This document shows, in pieces, positions 27,850 through 35,867 of a stretch of DNA of 64,000 nucleotides. Each line of letters starts with the position of its first letter. Within the stretch, counting starts at the first letter, position 1. Both the position numbers and the translations under genes were made by a program. The stretch comes from Collinsella aerofaciens. Its GTDB lineage: Bacteria > Actinomycetota > Coriobacteriia > Coriobacteriales > Coriobacteriaceae. Under the pieces are notes generated by a model. That model was not told the DNA's origin. It made no database searches and was given only the letters and a program-made list of their open reading frames with translations. Location: positions 261,372-325,371 of the forward strand of contig NZ_JAQLFL010000001.1 of assembly GCF_028206995.1 (NCBI RefSeq), given 5' to 3'.

Positions 27850-28748
27850 TATCTTCCGAGATAGACAACGGTCACCCTCCATATGGGAGAGCCGTCGTGA
27901 CCTTCGCGCTTTTGGCAGCAGGCGAAATAGGGGCGTTCGCCGGCATGCTCGGCGAGGGTCTTGTAGTGCACGCACCTCGCGCTGACATCGGCCGCCATCG
28001 CCCCGTTCACAAAGACGGCGACATGCGGTTTCGCCTTTGACCCGCGAGGAGTCGGGATCAGCTCCGTGGAGACCTCGACCGGAAATATCCCGCTTTTTCT
28101 CCTGCCGGCCCACTTGTCATCCTCGATGTAGACACAGTCTCCGTCCACGCCCACCGGCAGTTCTCGCCCGCACATCTTAGACAGCCATCGCGCCGTTTGC
28201 ACCTTGGATGTCGCCGCCTCGCATTCCTCATCGTGCCGTTTGTCAAATGCGACGAATCTGCCAAGCCCCTCGCAGGCATCGACCCAGGCGAAGATTTCAT
28301 CTGGGTCGGGAATGGTCATGATGACGTCGGGAACGCCCGGTGCGTACCACCCGACCATCCTGCACCTTACAGTGACGCCCGTGCCGCTACGCACTATCTT
28401 CGAGAGCGTCTGCCCGAGAGCCGAAGTTGCCCCGAATACCATACCCCTGTATGCCAGCGCCACCCCGTTATCGGACGTGTCCCATGTGCCACCGGTCAGC
28501 GCGCTGGTCAGCACAAGCGGCTCCGTCACGATGTCTGCGCCGAAATACTCACCGATCTTGATGCCGCTCAGCGGTTCGCCGTAGTACACGTAGACCTGGC
28601 GTTCGCAGTCACCGGAAAGTGCCACGTTGTTTTCGTAACTCATCGGGATGAATGCCGGCGGAGTTGGCACCGCCGGCTCAGGATATTTACCTGACGGCTT
28701 TTTAGCTACGATGCCGGCCGCCCTCAGTATGTTTCCAAACAATCCCAT
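27849..28748 (-). CDS. Prophage cargo protein of unknown function, possibly HIRAN-like
   Basis: The 299-residue soluble protein lies between integrase and repressor and shares the repressor's direction (4 bases apart), so it is likely expressed in the lysogen. I do not recognise it with certainty. The segment from DNGVALAYRGMVFG through GVTVRCRMVGW and DVIMTIPDPD weakly resembles a HIRAN domain, a small DNA-binding fold. The C-terminus RVTVVYLGR and several cysteines show no motif. Position suggests a lysogenic conversion or superinfection-exclusion gene; this is inference. Confidence 0.6.
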   Translation of the reverse strand: MGLFGNILRAAGIVAKKPSGKYPEPAVPTPPAFIPMSYENNVALSGDCERQVYVYYGEPLSGIKIGEYFGADIVTEPLVLTSALTGGTWDTSDNGVALAYRGMVFGATSALGQTLSKIVRSGTGVTVRCRMVGWYAPGVPDVIMTIPDPDEIFAWVDACEGLGRFVAFDKRHDEECEAATSKVQTARWLSKMCGRELPVGVDGDCVYIEDDKWAGRRKSGIFPVEVSTELIPTPRGSKAKPHVAVFVNGAMAADVSARCVHYKTLAEHAGERPYFACCQKREGHDGSPIWRVTVVYLGR

Positions 28749-28751
28749 GGG

Positions 28752-28961
28752 TCACTCCTCAAACGTTTTCTTAGCCATTTCATCAAGCGATACTCCCAGC
28801 GCGTCCGCTATGGCCTTCGCTTTTCCAAGTGTGGGCTCCTTGGCTCGTCCACTAAGGAGCGCGGAGATCGTTGAGCGCGGGGAACCGATTTTGCTGGCCA
28901 ATTCTGCCGGCGACATATCCTTTTTGTCGAGGTAAAAAGCAAGTACGTAGCGGTATTCCAT
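28752..28961 (-). CDS. Small HTH repressor (CI-like)
   Basis: The 69-residue XRE-type protein has a helix-turn-helix at ELASKIGSPRSTISALLSGRA and no protease or dimerisation domain. It starts next to an operator region with three 16-bp palindromes and faces the cro-like gene, so it probably keeps the lytic operon off. Its lack of a self-cleavage domain means induction must work through another signal. Confidence 0.85.
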   Translation of the reverse strand: MEYRYVLAFYLDKKDMSPAELASKIGSPRSTISALLSGRAKEPTLGKAKAIADALGVSLDEMAKKTFEE

Positions 28962-28991
28962 GGCCTCCCCTAACAGTCCAAATATTTACAC

Positions 28992-29053
28992 GTACAAAGT
29001 ATTGCACTGTGCAAAGTTCTGTACAATACTGTCTCCAGTACAAAGTTTTGTAC
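28992..29053. promoter_or_regulatory. Lysis-lysogeny switch: three operators and divergent promoters
   Basis: Three 16-bp near-palindromes have half-sites GTACAAA/TTTGTAC: 28992-29007 (GTACAAAGTATTGCAC), 29009-29024 (GTGCAAAGTTCTGTAC) and 29038-29053 (GTACAAAGTTTTGTAC, perfect). Starts are 17 and 29 bases apart. A rightward promoter TTGCAC-N17-AATACT (29002-29030) and a leftward one TTGCAC-N18-TGTAAA (29014-28985) overlap them. Layout matches lambda-type OR control. Confidence 0.85.
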
Positions 29054-29070
29054 AGGAGGAAAGGAGAGAA

Positions 29071-29274
29071 ATGAACCTGTCTGAAAAGGTCGGTGAGTAC
29101 GCCGAAAAGAACAACGAGACCCGCGATTCAATCGCGGACAAGCTCGGCATCAGCCGCTCGTCGTTCTTCAACAAGGTGCGAGGCTCATACGAGTTCAGCC
29201 TATCTGAAGCCTACAAGCTGTCGCGCCTGCTCGGGGTATCGCTTGATGAGCTTCACGAGCTGACGGTGTCCTAA
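29071..29274 (+). CDS. Cro-like HTH protein
   Basis: The 67-residue protein has an XRE helix-turn-helix (DSIADKLGISRSSFFNKVRGS). ATG 29071 follows AGGAGGAAAGGAG. As first gene of the rightward operon opposite the repressor, it likely competes for the three operators. It could alternatively be an activator. Confidence 0.85.
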   Translation: MNLSEKVGEYAEKNNETRDSIADKLGISRSSFFNKVRGSYEFSLSEAYKLSRLLGVSLDELHELTVS

Positions 29275-29400
29275 ATGGACGCCAAAGAACACGATGAGAA
29301 GCCCAAGACCACGCGCGAGATAGCGCTCGACACCATGTGCTCGACGCTTCGGACGGCGTACCGGGAATGGGAGAGGAAGGAGGGGAGCAAGAGACAGTGA
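29275..29400 (+). CDS. Small early phage protein
   Basis: The 41-residue charged protein (MDAKEHDEKPKTTREIALDT, ending WERKEGSKRQ) begins right after the cro stop and overlaps the next start. No motif seen; coding is supported by coupling on both ends. Confidence 0.55.
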   Translation: MDAKEHDEKPKTTREIALDTMCSTLRTAYREWERKEGSKRQ

Positions 29401-29750
29401 GGCCATGGTCGACACGTGAGATCCGGTACCTGAGGGAGCACGCCGGCGACGGCGCCAAGGAGATAGCCAAGGCGCTCGGGAGGACTACCGAGGCCGTGAA
29501 GCTCCAGGCGAGGAAGTGCGGCATATCGCTCCGGATGCGCTGGATGTGCCCAAAGTGCGGGCGTATGACGTTCAAGCCGCTCAACAAGGCGAACGGATGG
29601 TGTGCGGAGTGCACGAAGGAGGGCCACGTGGCAGACCTCAGGGAGCAGGCCAGCGCGATGCGCGAGGAGACTGCGAGGTCTAAGCGGAACGATCGCGAGC
29701 GGCAGAGGTGCTACAGCGCCAAGAGCCGCGCGAAAAAGTCCCAAAAATAA
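29397..29750 (+). CDS. HTH and zinc-ribbon protein
   Basis: The 117-residue protein starts at GTG 29397 (overlapping the previous stop, AGGAGGGG upstream). The N-terminal half PWSTREIRYLREHAGDGAKE then IAKALGRTTEAVKLQARKCG is a Myb/sigma-like helix-turn-helix; CPKCGRM ... WCAECTKEG is a zinc ribbon. The C-terminus is basic. Probably a phage DNA-binding regulator. Confidence 0.7.
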   Translation: MRPWSTREIRYLREHAGDGAKEIAKALGRTTEAVKLQARKCGISLRMRWMCPKCGRMTFKPLNKANGWCAECTKEGHVADLREQASAMREETARSKRNDRERQRCYSAKSRAKKSQK

Positions 29751-29806
29751 AGACCCTAAAAAGCACCCTAGCCCTGACCTGCGGAAACATCAGAAGGGAA
29801 CACAAG

Positions 29807-30088
29807 ATGTACACATACAAAGAAGCGAGCGCCCCCAGCTACCAACTTGTGAGCACTCGCCTAAACAGCCCCAGACATGAGGCTCAGACCATCATAGCAC
29901 CCAAGCCATACCGACCGACCGTCCGCGAGCAGCTCGACTCCGATGCGTTCAGGGCGGGGGCCATGGTCGGCTTCATCGCCGCCGCGGTCCTGTTCGCGGC
30001 GGTCCTGACCGTCTTCGTCCTCCCGACGATGGACGGCGCGGTCCAGGCTGCCAAGGCCGCATGCGCTGCGGGAGCCGTCAATGCGTAA
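29807..30088 (+). CDS. Small membrane protein of the early region
   Basis: The 93-residue protein starts at ATG 29807 after AAGGGA. One membrane segment, GAMVGFIAAAVLFAAVLTVF, lies near residue 60; the rest is polar. Function unknown; its end overlaps the next gene by 8 bases. Confidence 0.6.
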   Translation: MYTYKEASAPSYQLVSTRLNSPRHEAQTIIAPKPYRPTVREQLDSDAFRAGAMVGFIAAAVLFAAVLTVFVLPTMDGAVQAAKAACAAGAVNA

Positions 30089-30419
30089 CGACGAGAGGTA
30101 CCGCCAGAAGCCGATGAGCAACCAGCTCGAGATATTCGGCCTCGGCGCGGACGGCGAGCAGGACATGGCGGATGCGCGCGCATGGATAGGCGAGCACCCG
30201 CGGGCGTGGGACTTCATGGTCGAGCAGGCCACCCGCCTCAACCGCAAGGGCTACGTCTCGATCAACTACCTCATCCACATGGTGCGCAACGAGCTGCACG
30301 TCGGTGTGAAGAACGGCCTCGCGCCGAGCCTCGCCCGCATCATGGAGGCGCGCTACCCGCACCTGAGGCACGCATTCAACAAGCACCGCTCCAAGAGCGA
30401 CGGTTTCGTCGATGAGTAG
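30081..30419 (+). CDS. Phage protein of unknown function
   Basis: The 112-residue soluble protein (WIGEHPRAWDFMVEQATRL, YLIHMVRNELHVGVKNGLAP) overlaps the genes on both sides. It precedes a nuclease and recombination genes, and proteins of this type are common early in siphovirus replication modules. No function assigned. Confidence 0.7.
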   Translation: MRNDERYRQKPMSNQLEIFGLGADGEQDMADARAWIGEHPRAWDFMVEQATRLNRKGYVSINYLIHMVRNELHVGVKNGLAPSLARIMEARYPHLRHAFNKHRSKSDGFVDE

Positions 30420-30780
30420 GAGCAGGAGGACCGCCAAGGACGCGGGCACGAGGTTCGAGCGCCTGGTCGCCGACTACCTCGCCGGGAGGCTGGGGGCCGA
30501 CATCGACAGGCAGGTCAAGACCGGCTCGCACGACACGGGCGACATCCGCGGCGTGTCGATGGCCGGGCGGGGTATCGCGATCGAGTGCAAGGACTACCAG
30601 GGGAGGCACGAGCTGCCCAAGTGGCTGCGCGAGGCGGAAACCGAGCGCAGGAACCGCGGGGCGGACTACGGCGTGGTCGTCTGGAAGCGCCGAGGCACCG
30701 CCATCCCGGGCGAGCAGTTCGTGACCATGACATTGGAGACGTTCGCGGCGATGCTCGCGGGCGCAGACAGGGAGGAATAG
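30412..30780 (+). CDS. Hjc-like PD-(D/E)XK nuclease
   Basis: At 122 residues it fits an archaeal-type Holliday junction resolvase or related nuclease: KDAGTRFERLVADYLAGRLG, then D in TGDIRGVSM and the ECKDYQG motif (ExK). It would act in phage recombination or replication, consistent with the ERF and SSB genes downstream. Substrate is not known. Confidence 0.7.
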   Translation: MSRSRRTAKDAGTRFERLVADYLAGRLGADIDRQVKTGSHDTGDIRGVSMAGRGIAIECKDYQGRHELPKWLREAETERRNRGADYGVVVWKRRGTAIPGEQFVTMTLETFAAMLAGADREE

Positions 30781-30782
30781 CA

Positions 30783-30995
30783 ATGGAGAGCACAAACATA
30801 CCGGTGGAGATCGAGGCCAAGTTCAAGCAGGCCACCGTGAAGGGCGGCGTCGCCGTCCTGCAGTTCGAGGTCGACACGGAGGACAGCGCGGCGTTCGACG
30901 CCATCCGCAAGAGCGGCGAGGAGGTCTGGCTGTCCATCCAGAGCAAGCAGCCCCAGATCCTGTTCGTGAGCCACGACGGGGAGGTGACCGAGTGA
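30783..30995 (+). CDS. Small early phage protein
   Basis: The 70-residue protein (IEAKFKQATVKGGVAVLQFE) looks like a beta-rich small domain. It lies in the recombination module and its stop overlaps the next ATG. No function recognised. Confidence 0.65.
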   Translation: MESTNIPVEIEAKFKQATVKGGVAVLQFEVDTEDSAAFDAIRKSGEEVWLSIQSKQPQILFVSHDGEVTE

Positions 30996-31216
30996 TGGAG
31001 GACTACAAGGGGATGTTCGCCGAGCTGGCCGACCTCGCCACGGAGGAGCAGGCGATGTTCACCATCTCGGTCATAACGAAGTCCGACGAGGCGTTCGACA
31101 AGTTCATGGACGCGCGCGAGAGGCTCGCCAAGTGGATCGTCGAGCACGCCGCCGTCATCGACGAGGCGCTAACCGAGAGGAAGTACAACCGGATGCTCAA
31201 CGAGGAGGTCAGGTAA
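30995..31216 (+). CDS. Small helical phage protein
   Basis: The 73 residues are mostly helical and charged (DYKGMFAELADLATEEQAMF, DARERLAKWIVEH). ATG 30995 overlaps the previous stop and its own stop overlaps the next gene, so coupling is strong. Function unknown. Confidence 0.65.
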   Translation: MEDYKGMFAELADLATEEQAMFTISVITKSDEAFDKFMDARERLAKWIVEHAAVIDEALTERKYNRMLNEEVR

Positions 31217-32109
31217 TGGCTGGGGAGAACGGGGCCGAGGAGGTCATCGCCGAGGTCATCGAGGAGCAAGAGGCGTCCGACCTCGTCGTCACGTACTCGC
31301 CGTCCGTCATCAGCGCCAACTTTGACGCGCTGGAGGCCCACGTCCGCGCGAAGGTCGCGGACTACGAGGGCGCCAAGTACGACTTGACCAAGGACGACTC
31401 CATCAAGGAGGCGAAGCACGACCGCTCCTACCTCAACGGGCTCAAGTCCGAGATAGAGGAGCGCCGAAAGGCCGTGAAGCGCGAGTACAACAAGCCGCTC
31501 GCCGCCTTCGAGAAGCGCTGCAAGGAGATCACGTCCATCATCGACGGCGCGTCGGACGGCATCAAGGCGCAGCTCGACGAGGCGGATGAGAGGCGCAAGG
31601 CGGGCGCGAGGGCCGCACTCGAGGCCCACTACAGGGAGTTCGCGGAGCTCCTCTCGCCGGTCGTGCCCTACGAGCGCCTGCACGACGACAGATGGCTCAA
31701 CAAGTCGTTCGGCGAGGCGAAGGCCAAGAAGGCCCTCGAGGACAAGGTCTCAGCCGTCGCGCGCGACTGGGACACGCTCAAGGCGCAGCGCGACTCCATG
31801 GCCCACTACGAGGTCGCCGAGCGCGAGCTGTTCCGCACGCTCGACCTGGGTTCGGCGCTCAACGCCGCCCGCGCCGCCGACGATGAGGACGCCCGCATCG
31901 CCGCCATGCGCGAGGCGGTCGAGTCCAAGCCCGCGCCGCGCCCCGCGCCGAGGCGCCAGGCGGAACCCGCCGCCGCGGCGCGCCCCGAGCTGTCCTGCGC
32001 GTGGACGGTCGAGATCCCGTTCGCGACCCGCTCGCAGATGGAGCTGCTCGCCGCGGCGCTGCGCGAGCGAGGCATCACCGGCACCATCAAGTGCAAGGGG
32101 GTGCGCTAG
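31216..32109 (+). CDS. DUF1351 family phage protein
   Basis: The 297-residue protein has a long coiled-coil-like middle (YLNGLKSEIEERRKAVKREY, NKPLAAFEKRCKEITSIIDG) and a proline/alanine linker before a C-terminal ~45-residue domain (SCAWTVEIPFATRSQMELLA, GITGTIKCKGVR). This pattern matches DUF1351, found next to RecT/ERF annealing genes in siphoviruses and thought to help recombination. Confidence 0.75.
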   Translation: MAGENGAEEVIAEVIEEQEASDLVVTYSPSVISANFDALEAHVRAKVADYEGAKYDLTKDDSIKEAKHDRSYLNGLKSEIEERRKAVKREYNKPLAAFEKRCKEITSIIDGASDGIKAQLDEADERRKAGARAALEAHYREFAELLSPVVPYERLHDDRWLNKSFGEAKAKKALEDKVSAVARDWDTLKAQRDSMAHYEVAERELFRTLDLGSALNAARAADDEDARIAAMREAVESKPAPRPAPRRQAEPAAAARPELSCAWTVEIPFATRSQMELLAAALRERGITGTIKCKGVR

Positions 32110-32667
32110 ATGGCCGACGAGAAGATGACGCTCTCCCAGGCGATAGCCAAGGTGCAGCGCTCCGTGACCGTCCCCAAGGCGCGCTACAACGCGTTCGGGA
32201 AGTTCAGCTACCGCTCGTTCGAGGACATCGTCGCCGCGCTCAAGGAGCCCTGCAAGGAGGCCGGCGTGGCGTTCACGCTCCAGGACGGCATCTGCAAGGT
32301 GGGCGAGCGTTACTACGTCGAGGCCACGTGCACCCTGTTCTTTGTGGACGGGCACGGCGAGAAGAAGGAGTTCAAGGCCTACGCCCGCGAGGCGGAGCAC
32401 AAGAGCGGCTCCGACGACGCGCAGGTGACCGGGATGGCGTCGAGCTACGCGCGCAAGTACGCGCTGTGCGGCCTGTTCGCCATCGACGGGCAGAGCGACC
32501 CGGACGCGCTCTCGGACAGGCCCGAGAAGGAGCCGCCCGAGAGCGGCGGGTTCACGGCGAAGTGCAAGGCCTGCGGCACGGCCTACACCTTCGAGTCGAA
32601 AGAGCAGTACGAGGAGTTCAAGAGGCACCCCGGCTGCTGCGCCACGCCGACGTGGCGCGTCCTGTAG
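32110..32667 (+). CDS. erf: ERF-family single-strand annealing protein
   Basis: The 185-residue protein carries ERF hallmarks: KARYNAFGKFSYRSFEDIVA, and the family-defining VTGMASSYARKYALCGLFAI. ERF proteins anneal complementary single strands during phage recombination and genome circularisation. The C-terminus has a CKACG ... CC pair that may bind zinc. It starts immediately after the DUF1351 gene. Confidence 0.9.
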   Translation: MADEKMTLSQAIAKVQRSVTVPKARYNAFGKFSYRSFEDIVAALKEPCKEAGVAFTLQDGICKVGERYYVEATCTLFFVDGHGEKKEFKAYAREAEHKSGSDDAQVTGMASSYARKYALCGLFAIDGQSDPDALSDRPEKEPPESGGFTAKCKACGTAYTFESKEQYEEFKRHPGCCATPTWRVL

Positions 32668-32670
32668 GCC

Positions 32671-33018
32671 ATGCAGGACATGTACGCGCAGCGCGAGGAG
32701 CTGTTCGGGCGCCTCATGGCGGAGCTGGACACGCTCAGGCGGACGGGCCAGCAGTACGCCGAGAACGAGGCGGACTACCGAAAGGCGCTGCGCATCGCCA
32801 TCCTCGAGGAGCGCTCCAAGGGCACGCCGGTGACCATCATCGGCGACCTGTGCCGGGGGCGCGAGGAGATAGCCGAGAAGAAGCAGCTGCGCGACTGCGC
32901 GGAGGCGCTCTACAAGGCCTCATCCGAGGCGATCATGGCGCTGAAGCTGCGAATCAAGACCGTGGACGCCGACATCCAGAGGACATGGACGAGCGGCGGA
33001 GAGGAGATATACAGATGA
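32671..33018 (+). CDS. Helical phage protein of unknown function
   Basis: The 115-residue charged helical protein lies between erf and ssb and overlaps the ssb start by four bases. It may assist recombination or SSB loading, judged only by position. Confidence 0.65.
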   Translation: MQDMYAQREELFGRLMAELDTLRRTGQQYAENEADYRKALRIAILEERSKGTPVTIIGDLCRGREEIAEKKQLRDCAEALYKASSEAIMALKLRIKTVDADIQRTWTSGGEEIYR

Positions 33019-33569
33019 GCATCAACAGAGTGGTAGTGTCGGGCAACCTGACCCGAGACCCCGAGCTGCGCGCAACGCCGGGCGGCATGCAGGTGCTGGG
33101 CTTCGGCGTGGCCGTCAACGACCGCCGCCGCAACCAGCAGACGGGGGAGTGGGAGGACTATCCCAACTTCATCGACTGCACCATGTTCGGCAACCGCGCC
33201 GAGGCGCTCTCGCGCATCCTGCGCAAGGGCATGAAGGTCGCCATCGAGGGGAAGCTGCGCTACAGCTCCTGGGAGGACAAGAACGGGGGCGGAAGGCGCT
33301 CAAAGGTCGAGATCATCCCCGACGAGGTCGTGCTCATGAGCCAGAACCCCAACGGGCAGCAGACACAGCAGTACGCGCCGCAGGGCTACCAGCAGCAGGC
33401 GTACCCGCCGCAGCCCGCCCCGCGGGCATACGCCCCGCAGCCGGCGCCGCGGCAGCCCGCGCCGCAATGGAACGCCCAGCAGGCCTACCAGCAGGCACCG
33501 CAGGCCGCGCCCCAGCAGGCACCCGCCCAGCAGCAGCTGGACGTGTACGACGAGGACATCCCGTTCTGA
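33015..33569 (+). CDS. ssb: Single-stranded DNA-binding protein
   Basis: The 184-residue protein has the OB-fold opening MSINRVVVSGNLTRDPELRA and FIDCTMFGNRAEAL, a long Q/P/A-rich linker and the acidic tip YDEDIPF, which in bacterial SSBs docks partner proteins. It coats single strands in phage replication and recombination. Start and stop overlap neighbours. Confidence 0.95.
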   Translation: MSINRVVVSGNLTRDPELRATPGGMQVLGFGVAVNDRRRNQQTGEWEDYPNFIDCTMFGNRAEALSRILRKGMKVAIEGKLRYSSWEDKNGGGRRSKVEIIPDEVVLMSQNPNGQQTQQYAPQGYQQQAYPPQPAPRAYAPQPAPRQPAPQWNAQQAYQQAPQAAPQQAPAQQQLDVYDEDIPF

Positions 33570-33679
33570 TGGGGCGCGTACCCGACATCTTCCGCGACCA
33601 CTGGGAGGCGGCCCTTTTCGCCGCCTCCTTCTCCGCGGGTTTCCTGTTCTTCTCTTCGCTTCTATGGGGGTGGTTCTGA
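33569..33679 (+). CDS. 36-residue membrane peptide
   Basis: It begins within the ssb stop and ends within the next start (ATGA overlaps at both ends). One membrane segment: AALFAASFSAGFLFFSSLLW. Function unknown. Confidence 0.55.
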   Translation: MGRVPDIFRDHWEAALFAASFSAGFLFFSSLLWGWF

Positions 33680-34551
33680 TGGCATTCACCGTGTTCGACA
33701 GCTTCGCCGAGGTCTACGACGACTTCGACGAGAGCGACCCCGAGGACATGCGCGACCGCGCGGTGCTCGCCGACGCGATCATGATGTACGGCCTGCACGG
33801 AGTCGAACCCGACCTCCCGAAGCACCTCCGCCGCGTCTTCAAGGCCATGAAGAACGCCATCGACAACTCCAAGGACGCGCGCGGCAGGGGCGGCAAGGGC
33901 GGCCGCCCGCGTAAGAAACCAGTTTCAGACAAACCCGAAACCGAGGTTTCCGAAAGTGAAAACCTAGGTTTTCCAAACGTGAAACCAGTTTCAGTCAAAC
34001 CCGAAACGCAGGTTTCGGAAAGTGAAAACCCTAACCTAACCTACCCTAGCCTGTCCTGTCCTGAACTGGATTGTGCTGAGCTGTCCTGTGATGGGGGCGA
34101 TGCCCCCGCCGCGCCGCCCGAGTTCGAGCCGCCGTCGCTGGAGGAGGCCCGCGGGTACTTCGGCGCCAACTGCCTGAGCGGCGACCCGGACGCCTTCTGG
34201 GCCTTTTTCGAGTCGCAGGGCTGGGTCAAGAGCAACGGCCAGCCGGTGAGCAACTGGGGCGCCCTGGCGCTCGACTGGTCAAGGCGCCAGAAGCGCATCG
34301 ACGCCGACGACCGGGCGAGGGGCAAGCCCACCGCCTCGGAGGTCGAGGCCGCGACGTTCAGGCCGACCAGGACGCCCGAGGAGGCGCTGGCCGAGCAGGA
34401 GCGCCGTTGGGCGTCCGAGCACCCGGGCATCGACCCGGCCAAGGTCGAGGCCCCGAGGGGCACGACCGCGAGCAGGGACCGGTTCGGGCTGTACCAGGAC
34501 GCGCAGAGGCTGCTTGCCGCACGCGCCGCGTGCGAGAGGAGGCTCTCATGA
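33679..34551 (+). CDS. Replisome organiser-like protein (DUF6291-type N-terminus)
   Basis: The 290-residue protein has an N-terminal domain (FAEVYDDFDESDPEDMRDRA, LADAIMMYGLHGVEPDL, KNAIDNSKDARGRGGKGGRP) like replication-initiation proteins of siphoviruses. A low-complexity middle (residues ~78-125) is encoded by two imperfect 50-bp DNA repeats. The C-terminus contains a helical block (SLEEARGYFGANCLSGDPDA, FWAFFESQGWVKSNGQPVSN) seen in phage replisome organisers. It probably recruits the host helicase; the repeats may be the origin itself. Confidence 0.7.
   Translation: MAFTVFDSFAEVYDDFDESDPEDMRDRAVLADAIMMYGLHGVEPDLPKHLRRVFKAMKNAIDNSKDARGRGGKGGRPRKKPVSDKPETEVSESENLGFPNVKPVSVKPETQVSESENPNLTYPSLSCPELDCAELSCDGGDAPAAPPEFEPPSLEEARGYFGANCLSGDPDAFWAFFESQGWVKSNGQPVSNWGALALDWSRRQKRIDADDRARGKPTASEVEAATFRPTRTPEEALAEQERRWASEHPGIDPAKVEAPRGTTASRDRFGLYQDAQRLLAARAACERRLS
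33915..34060. other. Candidate phage replication origin inside the organiser gene
   Basis: Two 50-bp repeats (33915-33964 and 33981-34030, four mismatches by eye, 66-bp spacing) are built from GTTTC/GAAAC words and are AT-rich in a GC-rich gene. They are followed by repeated CTAACC, CTAGCC and CTGTCC words. An origin with iterons inside the initiator gene is known from lambda-type phages; function here is inference. Confidence 0.45.
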
Positions 34552-35000
34552 TTCTTGACGCGGGCCTGCTGAGGGGATGGCCGAAGGAGCGCGCCGAGCT
34601 GTACGGCAAGCCCCACCTCGGGGCGAGGTACACGCACGACACGGCATACGAGCCGACGCAGGCCCGGTGCGCGGTGTGCGGCAGGCGCGCCTCCAACTGC
34701 CACCACGTCGCCCGCAGGTCGTGGGGGAAGACGTTCAGGCTCGTCACGCCCAACGGGGTGTGGGAGCTGCGCAGCCCGCTGTTCGCCCTGTGCGGCTCCG
34801 GCACGACCGGGTGCCACGGGAAGTTCCACGACGGCGGACTGCACGCCGAGTGGGTGTGGCACACCGGGGCGGCCGAGGAGGCATGGTGGTCCGGCACGCT
34901 GCTCAGGGAGTACCCGCCGCACAGCCCCGACCTCTACATGTTCGGCTACTGGGTCATCACCGACCGATACGGAAACGAGATCATCCGAGAGGTGAAATGA
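34548..35000 (+). CDS. HNH-like zinc-binding phage protein
   Basis: The 150-residue protein has CAVCGRRASNCHHVARRSWG and CGSGTTGCHGKFHDGGLHAE, a Cys/His arrangement like HNH nucleases with a zinc core. It overlaps the replisome-organiser stop. Nuclease activity in replication or recombination is likely but unproven. Confidence 0.65.
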   Translation: MILDAGLLRGWPKERAELYGKPHLGARYTHDTAYEPTQARCAVCGRRASNCHHVARRSWGKTFRLVTPNGVWELRSPLFALCGSGTTGCHGKFHDGGLHAEWVWHTGAAEEAWWSGTLLREYPPHSPDLYMFGYWVITDRYGNEIIREVK

Positions 35001-35029
35001 CGATGGAGATCAACAACTGCGAGTAGTAC

Positions 35030-35407
35030 GTGCTCGCCGAGCTTGACTGTGAGCAGCGCCGCAACGAGCGCCTCGCGGAGGAGAACGACAGGCTGGCAAA
35101 GCGGCTCGACGCCATGACAAAGAGGGCGAACGGCTACAGACGGATCATCAACCGCCCCAAGACACCCATCGAGGCGCTCGCGGACAGGGTCATGCGCGAG
35201 GAGATGCTGACCCGCTTCACCTACGCCGAGGTCACGGACGTCAAGAGCGCGTTCAGCGGCAGGCTGCTCGGCTTCGACGAATGGTGCCACGATGCGATGC
35301 GATATGTGGCGCTGGCGGACGACGTCGGCGAGGAGGAGCTCACCCGGTTCATGCGCCGGGACCTCAAGAGGATCTATGACGAGAAGGTGGCCGAATGTTC
35401 CAAGTAG
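35030..35407 (+). CDS. Helical phage protein
   Basis: The 125-residue protein starts at GTG 35030 and opens with a coiled coil (QRRNERLAEENDRLAKRLDA). The remainder (YAEVTDVKSAFSGRLLGFDE) has no motif I know. The start has only a weak ribosome site. Confidence 0.55.
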   Translation: MLAELDCEQRRNERLAEENDRLAKRLDAMTKRANGYRRIINRPKTPIEALADRVMREEMLTRFTYAEVTDVKSAFSGRLLGFDEWCHDAMRYVALADDVGEEELTRFMRRDLKRIYDEKVAECSK

Positions 35408-35446
35408 TGGGGCCGCCGCGCCCGGCAAGGGCGAAGGGACAGGCCG

Positions 35447-35845
35447 ATGAATGACGAGAGGGCCGTCGCCGCCGCCATCCACGCCGGGCTCCAGAGCGAC
35501 GACGTGACCGACCTGTACACGGGCGACTGCAGGGGCTGCGGCGAGTGCTGCTCGCGGTTCCTGCCGGTGAGCCCGTTCGACCGGGTGCGCCTCGAGGTGT
35601 ACGTGCGCCGGAACGGAATCCAGCCCGCCGAGCCCAGGGTGGAGTACGACCTGCTGTGCCCGTACCTGACGGATGCGCGTGAGTGCGCGGTATACGCCGC
35701 GCGGCCCGAGATCTGCCGCGCCTACCGGTGCGACAGGCACAAGAGGGGCGAGCTGGGTATGTTCTTCGGCGCGGAGTGCGCCGAGGTGACCGACATGCGC
35801 GCGCTCGCGGAATCAATGGCCCGCGATGTCTATGAATGCGAATAG
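35447..35845 (+). CDS. CxxCxxCC cluster protein (YkgJ-like)
   Basis: The 132-residue protein has GDCRGCGECCSRFLPVSPFD and CPYLTDARECAVYAARPEIC followed by RAYRCD, the pattern of the YkgJ zinc or iron-sulfur family. It acts in the cytoplasm; role in phage biology unknown. Confidence 0.75.
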   Translation: MNDERAVAAAIHAGLQSDDVTDLYTGDCRGCGECCSRFLPVSPFDRVRLEVYVRRNGIQPAEPRVEYDLLCPYLTDARECAVYAARPEICRAYRCDRHKRGELGMFFGAECAEVTDMRALAESMARDVYECE

Positions 35846-35867
35846 GAACCGAATGGAAGGAATACCG

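Noticed and set aside
35394..35453. A 19-codon frame (MFQVVGPPRPARAKGQADE)
   Set aside because: Overlaps its neighbours but has no motif and lies in a short gap; coding cannot be supported.
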